DNA from: Mesotaenium endlicherianum
Taxonomy: Eukaryota; Streptophyta; Zygnematophyceae; Zygnematales; Mesotaeniaceae
Direction: 5' to 3'
DNA length: 39,281 nt
Assembly: GCA_009602735.1 (NCBI GenBank)
Contig: WELA01007315.1
Coordinates: forward strand, 254,454-293,734
Position numbers and translations under genes: made by a program. Within the stretch, counting starts at the first letter, position 1; each line of letters opens with the position of its first letter. The notes below the pieces were generated by a model that did not search any database, had not been told where the DNA came from, and worked only from the letters and a program-made list of their open reading frames with translations. Shown one piece after another: positions 31,299-39,281 of this stretch.

Positions 31299-32274
31299 GA
31301 CCAGTCAAATCGAGTGTAGGCTCCTCCTTGGAGAGCTTAGTGACTGGGGAATCAGGTCGTAGTAATCCAAAGAAAACATCGTGACCTTTCTTTGCCAAAC
31401 GTCTAGCTTGCTTTATGGACAATAGAAGAGTCTTGGAGGGACTTTCTAATTCCATATCGAGCTTTAGGGATTGAAGAGTGATCTTCCTTGTCCCTTTGCG
31501 TACAATGCATGTCTTTTGACTGAAGTCAAGCAATGCACTTGTTTGCGTAAGCCAAGTTGTTACCAAAATTGCATCAATACCCTCGGGCAACTTAGTAACA
31601 TAGAATTGTTCGTGGCCGATGTATGATTGCACTTTGAGCTGCAACTTTATCATTCCAAGAGTACAAGCTAAGGGACCATCGCCAAGTCGAAGGTCCTCGT
31701 TCTTGAGTGTTGGAATCAACTTCATCCCTTGTGCAAAACGTGCACTAATGAAGCTCACTGACGCGCCTGAATCAATGACTATAAAGCATGATTTACCTGA
31801 AACTTGCGTTTCAAACGTCATACTTAATGCCAAAGAAGCATTATGCATCACTAGCAACGTCCTCGCCTTGAGAGGAATGTGGGAAATATGGAGGTCCTTT
31901 ACCAAAATCCCATTTTGCATTGTTGTCCTTGCGTGAAACCGAGTAATCGGGTCAAAGTACGCGCGAATATGTGTGACTGCAGCAATATATATTGGTGCAA
32001 GACACTTGTGCATTTTTCGTAAGCGAGATGAGTGTTCGCAACACTTGGCAAGGTTAGGATCATGCGGCTGAAAGTGCAAGAACATGGTATCATGGATGCA
32101 CTCGAGTTCCAAGAACTCAACAAAGCACAACATTTGCATACTAATATATTCCGAACGGAATATGTCAATATCGGGTATGCCAGAGAGAACAAGAATCTTG
32201 GGTGTATGCGAACATACACCTAGAATTTCTTGCTCGCTAAGTAGTGTTGTCAATAGCTCAGAAGAAATTGGCAC
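31221..32274 (-). pseudogene. Element B protease with unusual N-terminal extension
   Basis: The C-terminal half is a retropepsin: CFIVIDSGASVSFISARFA (D-S-G-A), then GIDAILVTTWLTQTSALLDF and QARRLAKKGHDVFFGLL, the usual linker to RT. The first 140 residues (ILGVCSHTPKILVLSGIPD, CIHDTMFLHFQPHDPNLAKC) resemble neither gag nor a zinc knuckle and match no family I know. This may be non-coding sequence that happens to be open, or sequence that replaced gag. Confidence 0.8.
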
Positions 32275-33226
32275 TTATCAAGTTAAATGCAATGTCAACC
32301 TTGACATGATTTGAGTGAGCGTTGTGATAAGCAGGACGGTGTTCTTATCGCTTTCAAGCTCAAATCCATGTGAGAGGGGTGAGTCACAAATGGACGAGAT
32401 AGAACAGATGCAAAAGCATCGTGCCAAAGCAATAGAGAAAGGGAAACAATCCACAAACTCAAATGAGCAACAAAATCAACCTAATGTCAAAGAAACATGT
32501 CAAATCTGGTCAAAACGTGACCAAATATGGACGACAATGTTCTGAATCCAGAAATTGTGCGCGAGTCAATTCTCGTAGAATGACAACAAGTGCGACAATG
32601 TCATGGAAAAGACCCGTGGGCAAAATTCCCTTGTGTATATCAAAACACGCGCATAGCATCCAAGAACACAAGGTGGGTGGGATGGGTGGGGATGAGAAAG
32701 AAAGTCCCCTATGGACCCCTTTTGTGTGCAACGGTGCAAAAAGCCCCAAACGGGTGCAGATTTTGACTTGAACATGTGCAAGGGGCTGAATAGGCGCCCT
32801 TCACCACAAAAGTCGAAATCGTCTGAAAAAGAAACAAGCGCGTTGTTAGTAACGGCGAAAAAAGAAAGGTTCAACGGAAAAAATTCCGACAGCGCCTAGA
32901 TGGCGTGAGGGACCGTTGAGGTTGTCGTCGTGGCCAGCGGCAAGAGCGGCAGCAGCGTTGGCACTAATGTCGGTCCCATATGGAAGCCGAGGTTTCTGCC
33001 CACGAACTACAATAAGCGATCGTATTGCACGGCAGGACTGGGATGGGTGACTGCGCCAACAATCTGCCCCAAAAACTATGATAAGCGACCGGAGCGCAGG
33101 GCAATACTGGGATGGGTGTCCGTCCGAATAAAGAATTGCCCCTAAAATATATTTTCCCAAAATATATTTCCAAACCACTAAAAAAAAAAAAAATTAAAAA
33201 AAAAATTCCTTGGAGAAACCGAGATC
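32275..33226 (-). other. Element B leader, gag expected but not found
   Basis: About 950 bases between PBS and the protease frame contain no gag-like frame on the minus strand and no CCHC motif. Present are A-rich runs near 33180-33206 and a tandem imperfect repeat of about 70 bp (32996-33063 and 33064-33136), both copies sharing an ATAAGCGA...CTGGGATGGGTG pattern. I see no other gene. Confidence 0.6.
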
Positions 33227-33239
33227 GGCTCCGATACCA
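33227..33239 (-). promoter_or_regulatory. Element B primer binding site (tRNA-iMet type)
   Basis: On the minus strand, TGGTATCGGAGCC begins one base after the 5' LTR end at 33241. Confidence 0.85.
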
Positions 33240-33240
33240 A

Positions 33241-34188
33241 TGCTACATTTCTGCTTTTTGAGAGGATCTTTCCTCGGTATTCAAGGAATAGTTAATTCAA
33301 GTGGAAGGAAAATCTGTATAATTGTGCAAATCGACGAATACTCGAAAGAGCGAAAATGTAAATTAACGTAGAATGTGTGCTTGTGAGAGTTGCACTCACA
33401 ATGACTCTACAGGTATTTATACCTGCACAACATGAGGCACTGGAGTGCTTCGAGTCACCACCTAGGGCACTGGTTCATGTTCAACGTAAACGGTCGAAGG
33501 GACGTGTCCCATTTGGCCGAATGCTCGAAACGCGCNTGGCCGAATGTTCGAAACGCGCCGTTTGGCGATTTGGAGACTTTTCAATGGTTTTCAGAAAACC
33601 GGTTCGCGCCAAACGGGCGTTTTCGCGTTCTCGCGACTTTTCGACAAGTCGCGACTGTTCGCGGAGTTGCGTTTAAATCATTACGTCATGGACCAGGAGT
33701 TACGAATAACTACTTGGCCAATTGGTTTAGGTGTGAACGTCTCAAACGACAAGCCGCGGGTTCGACGCCGCGGCCGCGTCGATGCAAAGCGACTTTGCAT
33801 ATTTCGTTTCGTTTGTCTTTACGATGTTTTGTTCGTATTAACGACTGGTCGTAAATTTGAAATCTGTGATTGTGCATTGTCGAAATAATGACAATCAAAT
33901 CAACTTAATCAATCAATGATTTAATAAGTTATCATCTCATAATTAATAAAAGTAACTTTATGAATAATTATGTCGTACTTTTGCGAAGTAGTCGAGTTAC
34001 GTTACGACGCTTTTTGCAATAGTATCTCGGTGGTTTCGCCAATCGACCGGGAATTAATCGGCACACACGTGTGGCAAATAATTGAATATGATGCAATCAT
34101 TTATCAAAGAATATGATAAATAGTATAACGTACTTTAGGTAATTGGAAAAACGTCCCAAATACGCCTAAAATAGCGCGGATCGTTACA
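33241..34188 (-). repeat. Element B 5' LTR
   Basis: This is the promoter LTR of B, with TATAAATA on the minus strand near 33420-33413. It contains an N at 33536 between two 22-base copies that differ at one base (33514-33535, 33537-33558), while the other LTR has a single copy. The duplication is probably an assembly join. Confidence 0.93.
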
Positions 34189-34193
34189 CCTGT

Positions 34194-34983
34194 GCGTTAC
34201 TCGTTCCTGAGCATTAGCAATCTTTTCAGACAAATCTGCACACACTTTACGCAATTCTGCGACAGATCCAGCATCATCATCTCGAGTAGCCGCTCGCTGC
34301 TGACCCTTGATGAGTTGCCTCATGGCATCTGTTAATTCTTGTGTTAGTGCAGCTAAGTCTACGCTCTCAAGAGGTGCAACAGGTATCGCTCTTCCTGATG
34401 ACAAAGCGGACAGGCGGGCTTTCGCAGCCTCTTTCTGCATTTTTAAATCCCTCGCCTTCTTTTGCTCGTCAAACGCCCATTCCTGGGTAAGGTTCTCATC
34501 CTTCCGGAATTGGCGATATAGCAACAAGGCATCCTTGTCCAAGTGCTCAACCAAGCTTATAAAAGCAACTGACTGAGTGTAAGAAGAACCCTTTCGGATT
34601 CTCTCAAAGAAATCAACCCAATAGATCTCATCAAACTCTTCGAAAGTGAGACTATTTTCACCGGTTCGTCCAATAAAACACTTTGTAGACAGCTTGAACT
34701 TAGGATTTCCATCCTTATCATCACCAGTCATTTCAAATGGTGACCAAAGCTCACTAACTTTACCCCACACGTCGTGCTCTTTGCCCAAATTGGGTACAAA
34801 GGCTTGCGCGTTATACGGATTCTCACTGTTCGTGGCAGTATGGCAAGACTCGTCTCCCGACGGATGCTCACTCCACAGGTTATCCGTGCGCTCGAATGTC
34901 TCACTTCCTCGTGGACTCTGGCTTGAATCAGAACCTTCCGCAGGCTCCACAGGGTAGTAGAGTCTTCCACTCCTCAACTGCAT
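34194..34983 (-). pseudogene. Element D gag, N-terminal part
   Basis: The most likely start is the ATG at 34983-34981, giving MQLRSGRLYYPVEP. The frame stays open further upstream but without an ATG. The protein has an acidic Ser/Glu-rich start, a middle with KFKLSTKCFIGRTGE and FEEFDEIYWVDFFERIRKG, and a long Lys/Glu/Ala-rich helix (WAFDEQKKARDLKMQKEAAK) and a further coiled-coil stretch ending IANAQERVTHR. Element B is inserted right after this, and the frame resumes at 27070. This fragment has no stop. It is assigned to gag from its position before the capsid and knuckle segments. Confidence 0.75.
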
Positions 34984-35416
34984 GTATAGTTGAATTTCTC
35001 CGAATCCCCTTCCAAGTTGAGCACCGGCAGCCCTCACAGGCCTCAATCCCCAATTTGCTTGGGAATTTCTATTCACCTAAACCACAGAACCGAGGTTCTC
35101 AGAAGTAGGACGGAAGTCTCTTACTTCCACATAGGCTTCATGCCTTAAGGTTCTTGGGTTCACAGGCGAGCAAATTGTAGTTTGCGGAAATCACACTCTA
35201 AGCAGCTTGACATACAACGTCAGATTCAGAGAAAATCGCCCTTCAGGCTTTCGCTTAACTTTCACAAAGTCACAGCTTACAAAACTCTGAAACTACACGT
35301 CTATGCTGGCCTGGGTCAAGCTCTTCACTTAACACCGCGCCTTAACAGTTCTTCACTGCCAGGCTAGGCTCACACAGTTCTTCACTGAGAGCTTTATCTG
35401 TCAATACTACCCTCTC
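34984..35416 (-). other. Element D 5' leader (partial)
   Basis: This non-coding sequence lies upstream of D gag, cut off by A2 at 35417. It contains a 13-base direct repeat ACAGTTCTTCACT (near 35346 and 35377). The primer site and 5' LTR of D are not visible and must lie beyond A2, outside the window. Confidence 0.5.
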
Positions 35417-36134
35417 TGTAATGAATCAGTATATTGGCTGACATAATATTCATTTAAATATAATAGTTCATTAAATTCAGCCTGCTAAAGTCTAGTTAAT
35501 GATCAGCCTGGGACTTTATATTTAATATCAGTTTAATGACTCGGCCCGAAGTAGCAGGCTGAGGTCACCTTAAGTCAGCTTGTTGACACATTCTTTGACA
35601 GCCAGCTGACTTCCGTACTCGGTAGCAGCGAACTGCCTCGATATGCATCTAAGTGTGGTATGCTAGATGAATGGCCAGATGATATTCCTATGATGGATGG
35701 CGATTCCGGATGATGGGAGATGGCGGTGGATTTGGTTAACCGAGGTCCTACCAACGTGGTTAACTCCCGGGTAGGCGGTGCCATCGCACTGGCCGTTGAA
35801 CAGTAAACTCATTCCATGTACATATGCTAGGCATTGCTCTCGAGTTCGGCATTCGGAAACGAGGCCAACTCTCTGTACAGCTTACTGAGAGAGATCTGAA
35901 TCCAAGGCGAGAAGCCATTGATACGCACTGTCTTCTAACCTTGCTTATGTATGAGTTTACTGATTTGCATTATTGATGCTAGTTCACTCGCATTTGACTT
36001 ACGAGTATTATTCACTGCTAGTGTGTTGTCCTTTGCCGTTTAACCAGTTAACGGAAATACCACAAAAGATTACTTGCTGATATAAAGATCTTTTTTAATT
36101 GTTAATCGCCTATTTGGTAAGTCGATTCATTTCA
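35417..36134 (+). repeat. A2 5' LTR
   Basis: This 718-bp LTR runs from TGTAATGAATCAG to ATTCATTTCA and is collinear with the A1 LTRs. A TATA-like TATATTTA lies near 35517. Confidence 0.93.
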
Positions 36135-36135
36135 G

Positions 36136-36147
36136 TGGTATCGGAGC
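36136..36147 (+). promoter_or_regulatory. A2 primer binding site (tRNA-iMet type)
   Basis: TGGTATCGGAGC starts one base after the LTR end. It is the unmutated form of the A1 site. Confidence 0.88.
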
Positions 36148-36168
36148 TGTTATCACAATCTTCTTTGT

Positions 36169-37647
36169 ATGGTAAGGACAAGGTCTCAAACTAGCAACTC
36201 CCGAGACATGGAGAACCGGGATAACAAGAATGTCGAAAACCAGGCGGAAAGCCATGTAGCGGGAACCCGTACCTATTCGGAAGCAGTGGCAGATACTACA
36301 GCTAGAGAGGCTGCAGATGAGGCAGCTGCTATTGCCGCAGTCGCAGCACAACAAGCTGAGGAGGAGAGAGCCAAATTAGAAGCTGAACAAGTAGCAAAGG
36401 CCGCTGAAGATACAAAAAGGAGGGAAGGACAGCCAGCTGACGAGCGCACTGTTGAAGGACTTATGGCATCAAGGGCCAATGTTCTGAACCCACCTCCTGC
36501 TGTACAACTCAATGTACACCTAGGTCAAATACGTGACCGGCTGAATGCGGCAGGAATTGCTGCTGCAGAAGCGAGAGGGATTGTTGAGGACACTACTCAG
36601 CGAGTAGATGCCAATGCTGCTGCTGCGTTTGCTAATCTACCACCCCAGAGTGTAGACTTGGGAGCATTGTTCGTTCAGATGCAGTCGCAAATGGCGACCA
36701 TGTATCAGTCCCAGCAGGAGGACAAAAGAATCATAATGTCCCTACTGCGGGACAGAGACCAACTGGGGTCTCACACCACTAGTGGTGGTGGCCGAGGGCC
36801 TAGTAAGCCCAAGCCGAAACCTCCCCAGGACTATGATCCTGAGGGAAACAGAAAACATTACCTGATCAAGTTTCTCGCGGATGTTGAGCAGTGGCTGGAG
36901 AACTATCCAGAATTGCAAGATTACGAGAAGGTCAGGCACACCGGTGCGCTACTGAAAGGCAGTGCCGCAGACTTGTGGCTTTACTTGAAGGGAGAGCGTA
37001 AGGCTCAGCAACTCGGTGACCCTACGTGGGTAGAGTTTGTCGAGAAGTTGCATGAGAAGTTTGATGTCATCAACCAGCAGGAGAAAGCTATCTATGCGAT
37101 GATCTCCCTGACACTGAAGCAAACCACTTCAGTTGCTGAGTTTGCTCAAAAGTTCCAAGAGAACATGATGAAGCAGCCTGACTTGCCAGAACGGTATAAG
37201 ATAGCATACTTCAGGTATGGCTTGAAATCCGAGGTCTCTGGTCATTTTTCTGAGAAAAAGTATGAGAAACTGGCTGACTTGATCCAGGATGCTGATGCCT
37301 GGGATCAGCAGCAGTTCAATCACAAGCGCCAGAGTAACGCTTTGGTGTCTAAGATTGTCAAAAAGCCCCACGGTTCCTACAATGCAGTTGAAGGAGACCA
37401 GGCTGAGGATAATCAGGGTGATGAATATGAGTATGAGTACAATGCTATTCAGTCTAGAGGTAGAGGTGGTCCCTCTCGAGGTGGCTATGGAAGGGGTGGT
37501 GGTAGGACTAAGCCGAGACCAGCCTCAGCAAAATCTACTTGCTACCATTGTCAGCAGAAAGGCCACTACAGAGAACAGTGTCCGGTCAAGCACCTGCCTA
37601 AGGTCGAGAGAAAAGACCAGCCTTTAAAAGACAGCAACAGTCAGTAA
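36169..37647 (+). CDS. A2 gag, intact
   Basis: This 492-residue gag starts [13 protein letters not shown] shortly after the PBS. An Ala/Glu-rich coiled-coil region spans about residues 40-95, a Gln/Met-rich linker follows, and a capsid-type domain from about residue 210 includes [34 protein letters not shown] and [17 protein letters not shown] Gly-Arg-rich stretch ([17 protein letters not shown], about 430-446) and one CCHC knuckle (residues 458-471, [14 protein letters not shown]) form the nucleocapsid. The stop TAA at 37645-37647 lies 15 bases after the slippery heptamer. It is the reference for the lesions in A1. Confidence 0.93.
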   Translation: MVRTRSQTSNSRDMENRDNKNVENQAESHVAGTRTYSEAVADTTAREAADEAAAIAAVAAQQAEEERAKLEAEQVAKAAEDTKRREGQPADERTVEGLMASRANVLNPPPAVQLNVHLGQIRDRLNAAGIAAAEARGIVEDTTQRVDANAAAAFANLPPQSVDLGALFVQMQSQMATMYQSQQEDKRIIMSLLRDRDQLGSHTTSGGGRGPSKPKPKPPQDYDPEGNRKHYLIKFLADVEQWLENYPELQDYEKVRHTGALLKGSAADLWLYLKGERKAQQLGDPTWVEFVEKLHEKFDVINQQEKAIYAMISLTLKQTTSVAEFAQKFQENMMKQPDLPERYKIAYFRYGLKSEVSGHFSEKKYEKLADLIQDADAWDQQQFNHKRQSNALVSKIVKKPHGSYNAVEGDQAEDNQGDEYEYEYNAIQSRGRGGPSRGGYGRGGGRTKPRPASAKSTCYHCQQKGHYREQCPVKHLPKVERKDQPLKDSNSQ

Positions 37648-37664
37648 TCCAGTCTACTGACTGT
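37623..37664 (+). promoter_or_regulatory. A2 gag-pol -1 frameshift signal
   Basis: T TTA AAA (37623-37629) is in gag phase, followed by a 7-base spacer and a perfect 10-bp hairpin with arms 37637-37646 and 37655-37664 and an 8-base loop. The gag stop straddles the 5' arm and loop. The signal is identical in A1 although surrounding bases differ. Confidence 0.82.
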
Positions 37665-39281
37665 GAGGATGCTAGAGATAGTGAGTCGTCACTAGCTGCC
37701 CTCGTAGCAGGTATTATGGGTCCTGCTGAACTGGATTCACTATGCATGCCTGACAACCAGATAAAGGAGACCATCAGCAATATAGACGTCCAGAGAGTGC
37801 ACACTCTGGATGCTCTTGTTCCACCTGATGTCCAACATTTCTTTGCTACGTCAGGAGAACAATGCGAAAGTCAGGAAAAGACAGTCCCCCCTATCCTACT
37901 GCATTGCATGATTGCAGGTAGGAAGGTGAGGGCATTTGTTGACGGAGGGGCGTCACATACTTTTATCCACAAGGACTTAGTTAAGCGGCTAAGGCTGCCT
38001 ACTGTCACCCAAGGGAATAGAAAAATATTCCTTGGAGATGCCTCAAGTATCCCGGGAGGAGTTATAACCAAGCCTATTGAGGTCCAGTTAGGTTCTGGCA
38101 TTGCAGTTCTAACTGAAACGCTTACATTTGAGGTACTCAACACTGGCTTTTATGATCTCGTGCTAGGCAGGTCCTGGCTTAATAGACATCAAGCTGAAGT
38201 GTGTTGGAGCAGAGGTACAGTTAAAGTGAGAGGAGCCAGTGATGGGCAGACTGACTTGGCACCCACCAGTGCTCTTCCTCTTGTCCTGTGTGGATGGCGA
38301 ATGAAGGAAAAGAAGAGGCTTCTAGAAGGATGCAAGTTGCTGAATGCAATGGAGTTCGTCAAAAGCTGGAACCAGAAGGAAGACAGAATGTTCTGTCTGC
38401 TGCTAAGAGAGGTACCTCCTCAACTTGAAGAAGGGGTGGAGAAAAAGGTAAGCTCACCGGAGCACCCTACTGCTGCAAAAATTGTTGCTCAGTACACTGA
38501 TGTATTTAATATGCCTCCAGGACTACCCCCTAAGAGGGAAGTAGATCATAGGATTGATCTATTACCTGGGAGTCAGCCACCTTGGCAACGCACTTATGGC
38601 TTGTCTTATGTGGAGAGCGAGGAGTTGAAAACACAGATTGCAGAGCTTGAGGAAAATGGTTATATTTCTCCCAGTAAATCACCTTACGGCGCACCCATCC
38701 TATTCGTTAAGAAAAAGGATGGCAATATGCGGATGTGTGTGGATTACAGAGCCCTAAACATAATTACATTAAAGAACAAGTATGCTTTACCCAGGATCAA
38801 GGACTTGCTTGATACCCTGTCTGGTGCTAAGGTGTTCAGTAAGATAGATCTCAAGAGCGGTTATCATCAAATCAGAATTGCTAAGGGGAATGAACACAAG
38901 ACTGCCTTCCGTACACGTTATGGACACTATGAGTTCAACGTGATGCCATTTGGACTGACTAATGCTCCTGCTACCTTCATGGGTGCTATGAATGACATTT
39001 TCAGACCTTATTTGGATAAGTTTGTGCAAGTTTTCCTGGATGATATTTTAATTTTCTCTAAAGATGAAGCTCAGCACGTTGAACACTTAAAGAAAGTGCT
39101 GGACACTCTGCGGAAAAATCACTTGTATGCTAAAATGAGCAAGTGTGATTTCTTTAAGGAAAGTATTGAATTCTTAGGCCACGTTGTCAGTAAAGAGGGC
39201 ATCAGTGTGGATCCTAAGAAAGTCCAGACCATAAGGGACTGGCCAGTACCACAGTCTGTCTCTGAAGTTAGATCCTTCCTC
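37629..39281 (+). CDS. A2 pol: protease and RT (runs off window)
   Basis: The -1 frame after the slip site stays open for 551 codons to the window end. The protease site reads [17 protein letters not shown] (Asp codon 37941-37943), with [18 protein letters not shown] as the second-half motif. RT follows: [62 protein letters not shown], and the catalytic box [10 protein letters not shown] at 39033-39044, then [16 protein letters not shown]. RNase H, integrase and chromodomain should follow outside the window, as in A1. No stop or frameshift is seen, which suggests a young copy. Confidence 0.92.

Larger units (their letters stand above)
27076..34188 (-). mobile_element. Element B: chromodomain Ty3/gypsy element without gag
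   Basis: LTRs at 27076-28019 and 33241-34188 begin TGTTAC or TGCTAC and end GTTACA. The element reads on the minus strand, with iMet-type PBS at 33227-33239 and purine tract at 28020-28031. The target duplication is imperfect (CCTGC at 27071-27075, CCTGT at 34189-34193), and removing B joins the D gag frame. It contains protease, RT, RNase H, integrase and chromodomain but no recognisable gag or zinc knuckle. Confidence 0.93.
2749..35416 (-). mobile_element. Element D: Ty3/gypsy-like element with DNA methyltransferase and PHD finger, nested and decayed
   Basis: This minus-strand LTR element is broken into pieces by later insertions: A1 at 9132-22407, a DNA element at 24766-26896, B at 27076-34188, and A2 from 35417. 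Removing each insertion plus one target-site copy rejoins the coding frame: the methyltransferase across A1, gag across B, gag across the DNA element. The order of domains from the right is leader, gag, two zinc knuckles, protease, C5 methyltransferase, linker, reverse transcriptase, RNase H, integrase, PHD. The internal length without insertions is about 9.3 kb. The 3' LTR begins at 3541 on the minus strand after a polypurine tract. Its far end (2749) is a guess from a TGTAA/TTACA inverted terminus. The 5' LTR lies beyond the window because A2 sits in the leader. Several stops and frameshifts show it is no longer active. Confidence 0.85.
35417..39281 (+). mobile_element. Element A2: Ty3/gypsy element of the A family, 5' part
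   Basis: The element begins with an A-type LTR, followed by an initiator-tRNA PBS, an intact gag, the same -1 frameshift signal as A1, and protease plus RT frames open to the window edge. It lies in D's leader. Only its 5' side is visible, so the target duplication and its integrase, chromodomain and possible ORF3 cannot be checked. Unlike A1 it shows no lesion in the visible part. Confidence 0.93.

Noticed and set aside
34984-35416. 5' LTR of element D
   Set aside because: No TG...CA boundary, PBS or match to the 3' LTR at 2749-3541 is seen. The region is better explained as leader, with the LTR beyond A2.

Overview
This window looks like nuclear DNA from a streptophyte. It is probably a repeat-rich, non-seed land plant or a charophyte alga; I cannot name the species. 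The only host gene I recognise is the 3' end of a plant-type mannosyl-oligosaccharide glucosidase I gene (about 504-2002, + strand, with introns). Nearly everything from about 2.75 kb to the right edge is transposable elements nested in one another.

The base layer is an old Ty3/gypsy-type element, here called D. It lies on the minus strand from about 2749-3541 (3' LTR) to beyond 35416, with its 5' LTR outside the window. With later insertions removed, its internal region is about 9.3 kb, in the order leader, gag (two CCHC knuckles), aspartic protease (DTGA), cytosine-5 DNA methyltransferase, long coiled-coil/acidic linker, reverse transcriptase (YIDD), RNase H, integrase, PHD finger. One polyprotein would thus carry a DNA-methylation writer and a probable histone-tail reader. 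D is decayed (stops, frameshifts, integrase Asp to Asn) and split by four insertions.

Insertions into D: (1) A1, 9132-22407, + strand, a chromodomain Ty3/gypsy element with TSD ATAGT. Taking it out rejoins the methyltransferase frame exactly inside motif VIII. (2) A piggyBac-like DNA element, 24766-26896, in gag. (3) B, 27076-34188, minus strand, a chromodomain Ty3/gypsy element without a recognisable gag, also in gag. (4) A2, 35417 to the window end, + strand, a sister of A1 whose gag and visible pol are open, in D's leader.

A1 is itself split by C (17015-21444, minus strand, TSD GTTCT), a Ty3/gypsy element that has lost integrase and carries an 84-bp copy of the A1 sequence lying beyond its own other LTR. 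A1 also carries an extra sense ORF of about 545 codons (ORF3) downstream of pol, lying between two copies of a hairpin plus polypurine module.

The gag-pol junctions of both families (A and C) look like textbook -1 programmed frameshift sites: T TTA AAA with a 10-bp hairpin in A1 and A2, and A AAA AAC with a 7-bp hairpin in C. In each the gag stop lies within the hairpin region. Two single N characters in element B are flanked by short direct duplications and look like assembly joins. No tRNA, rRNA, CRISPR or bacterial-type features were seen.
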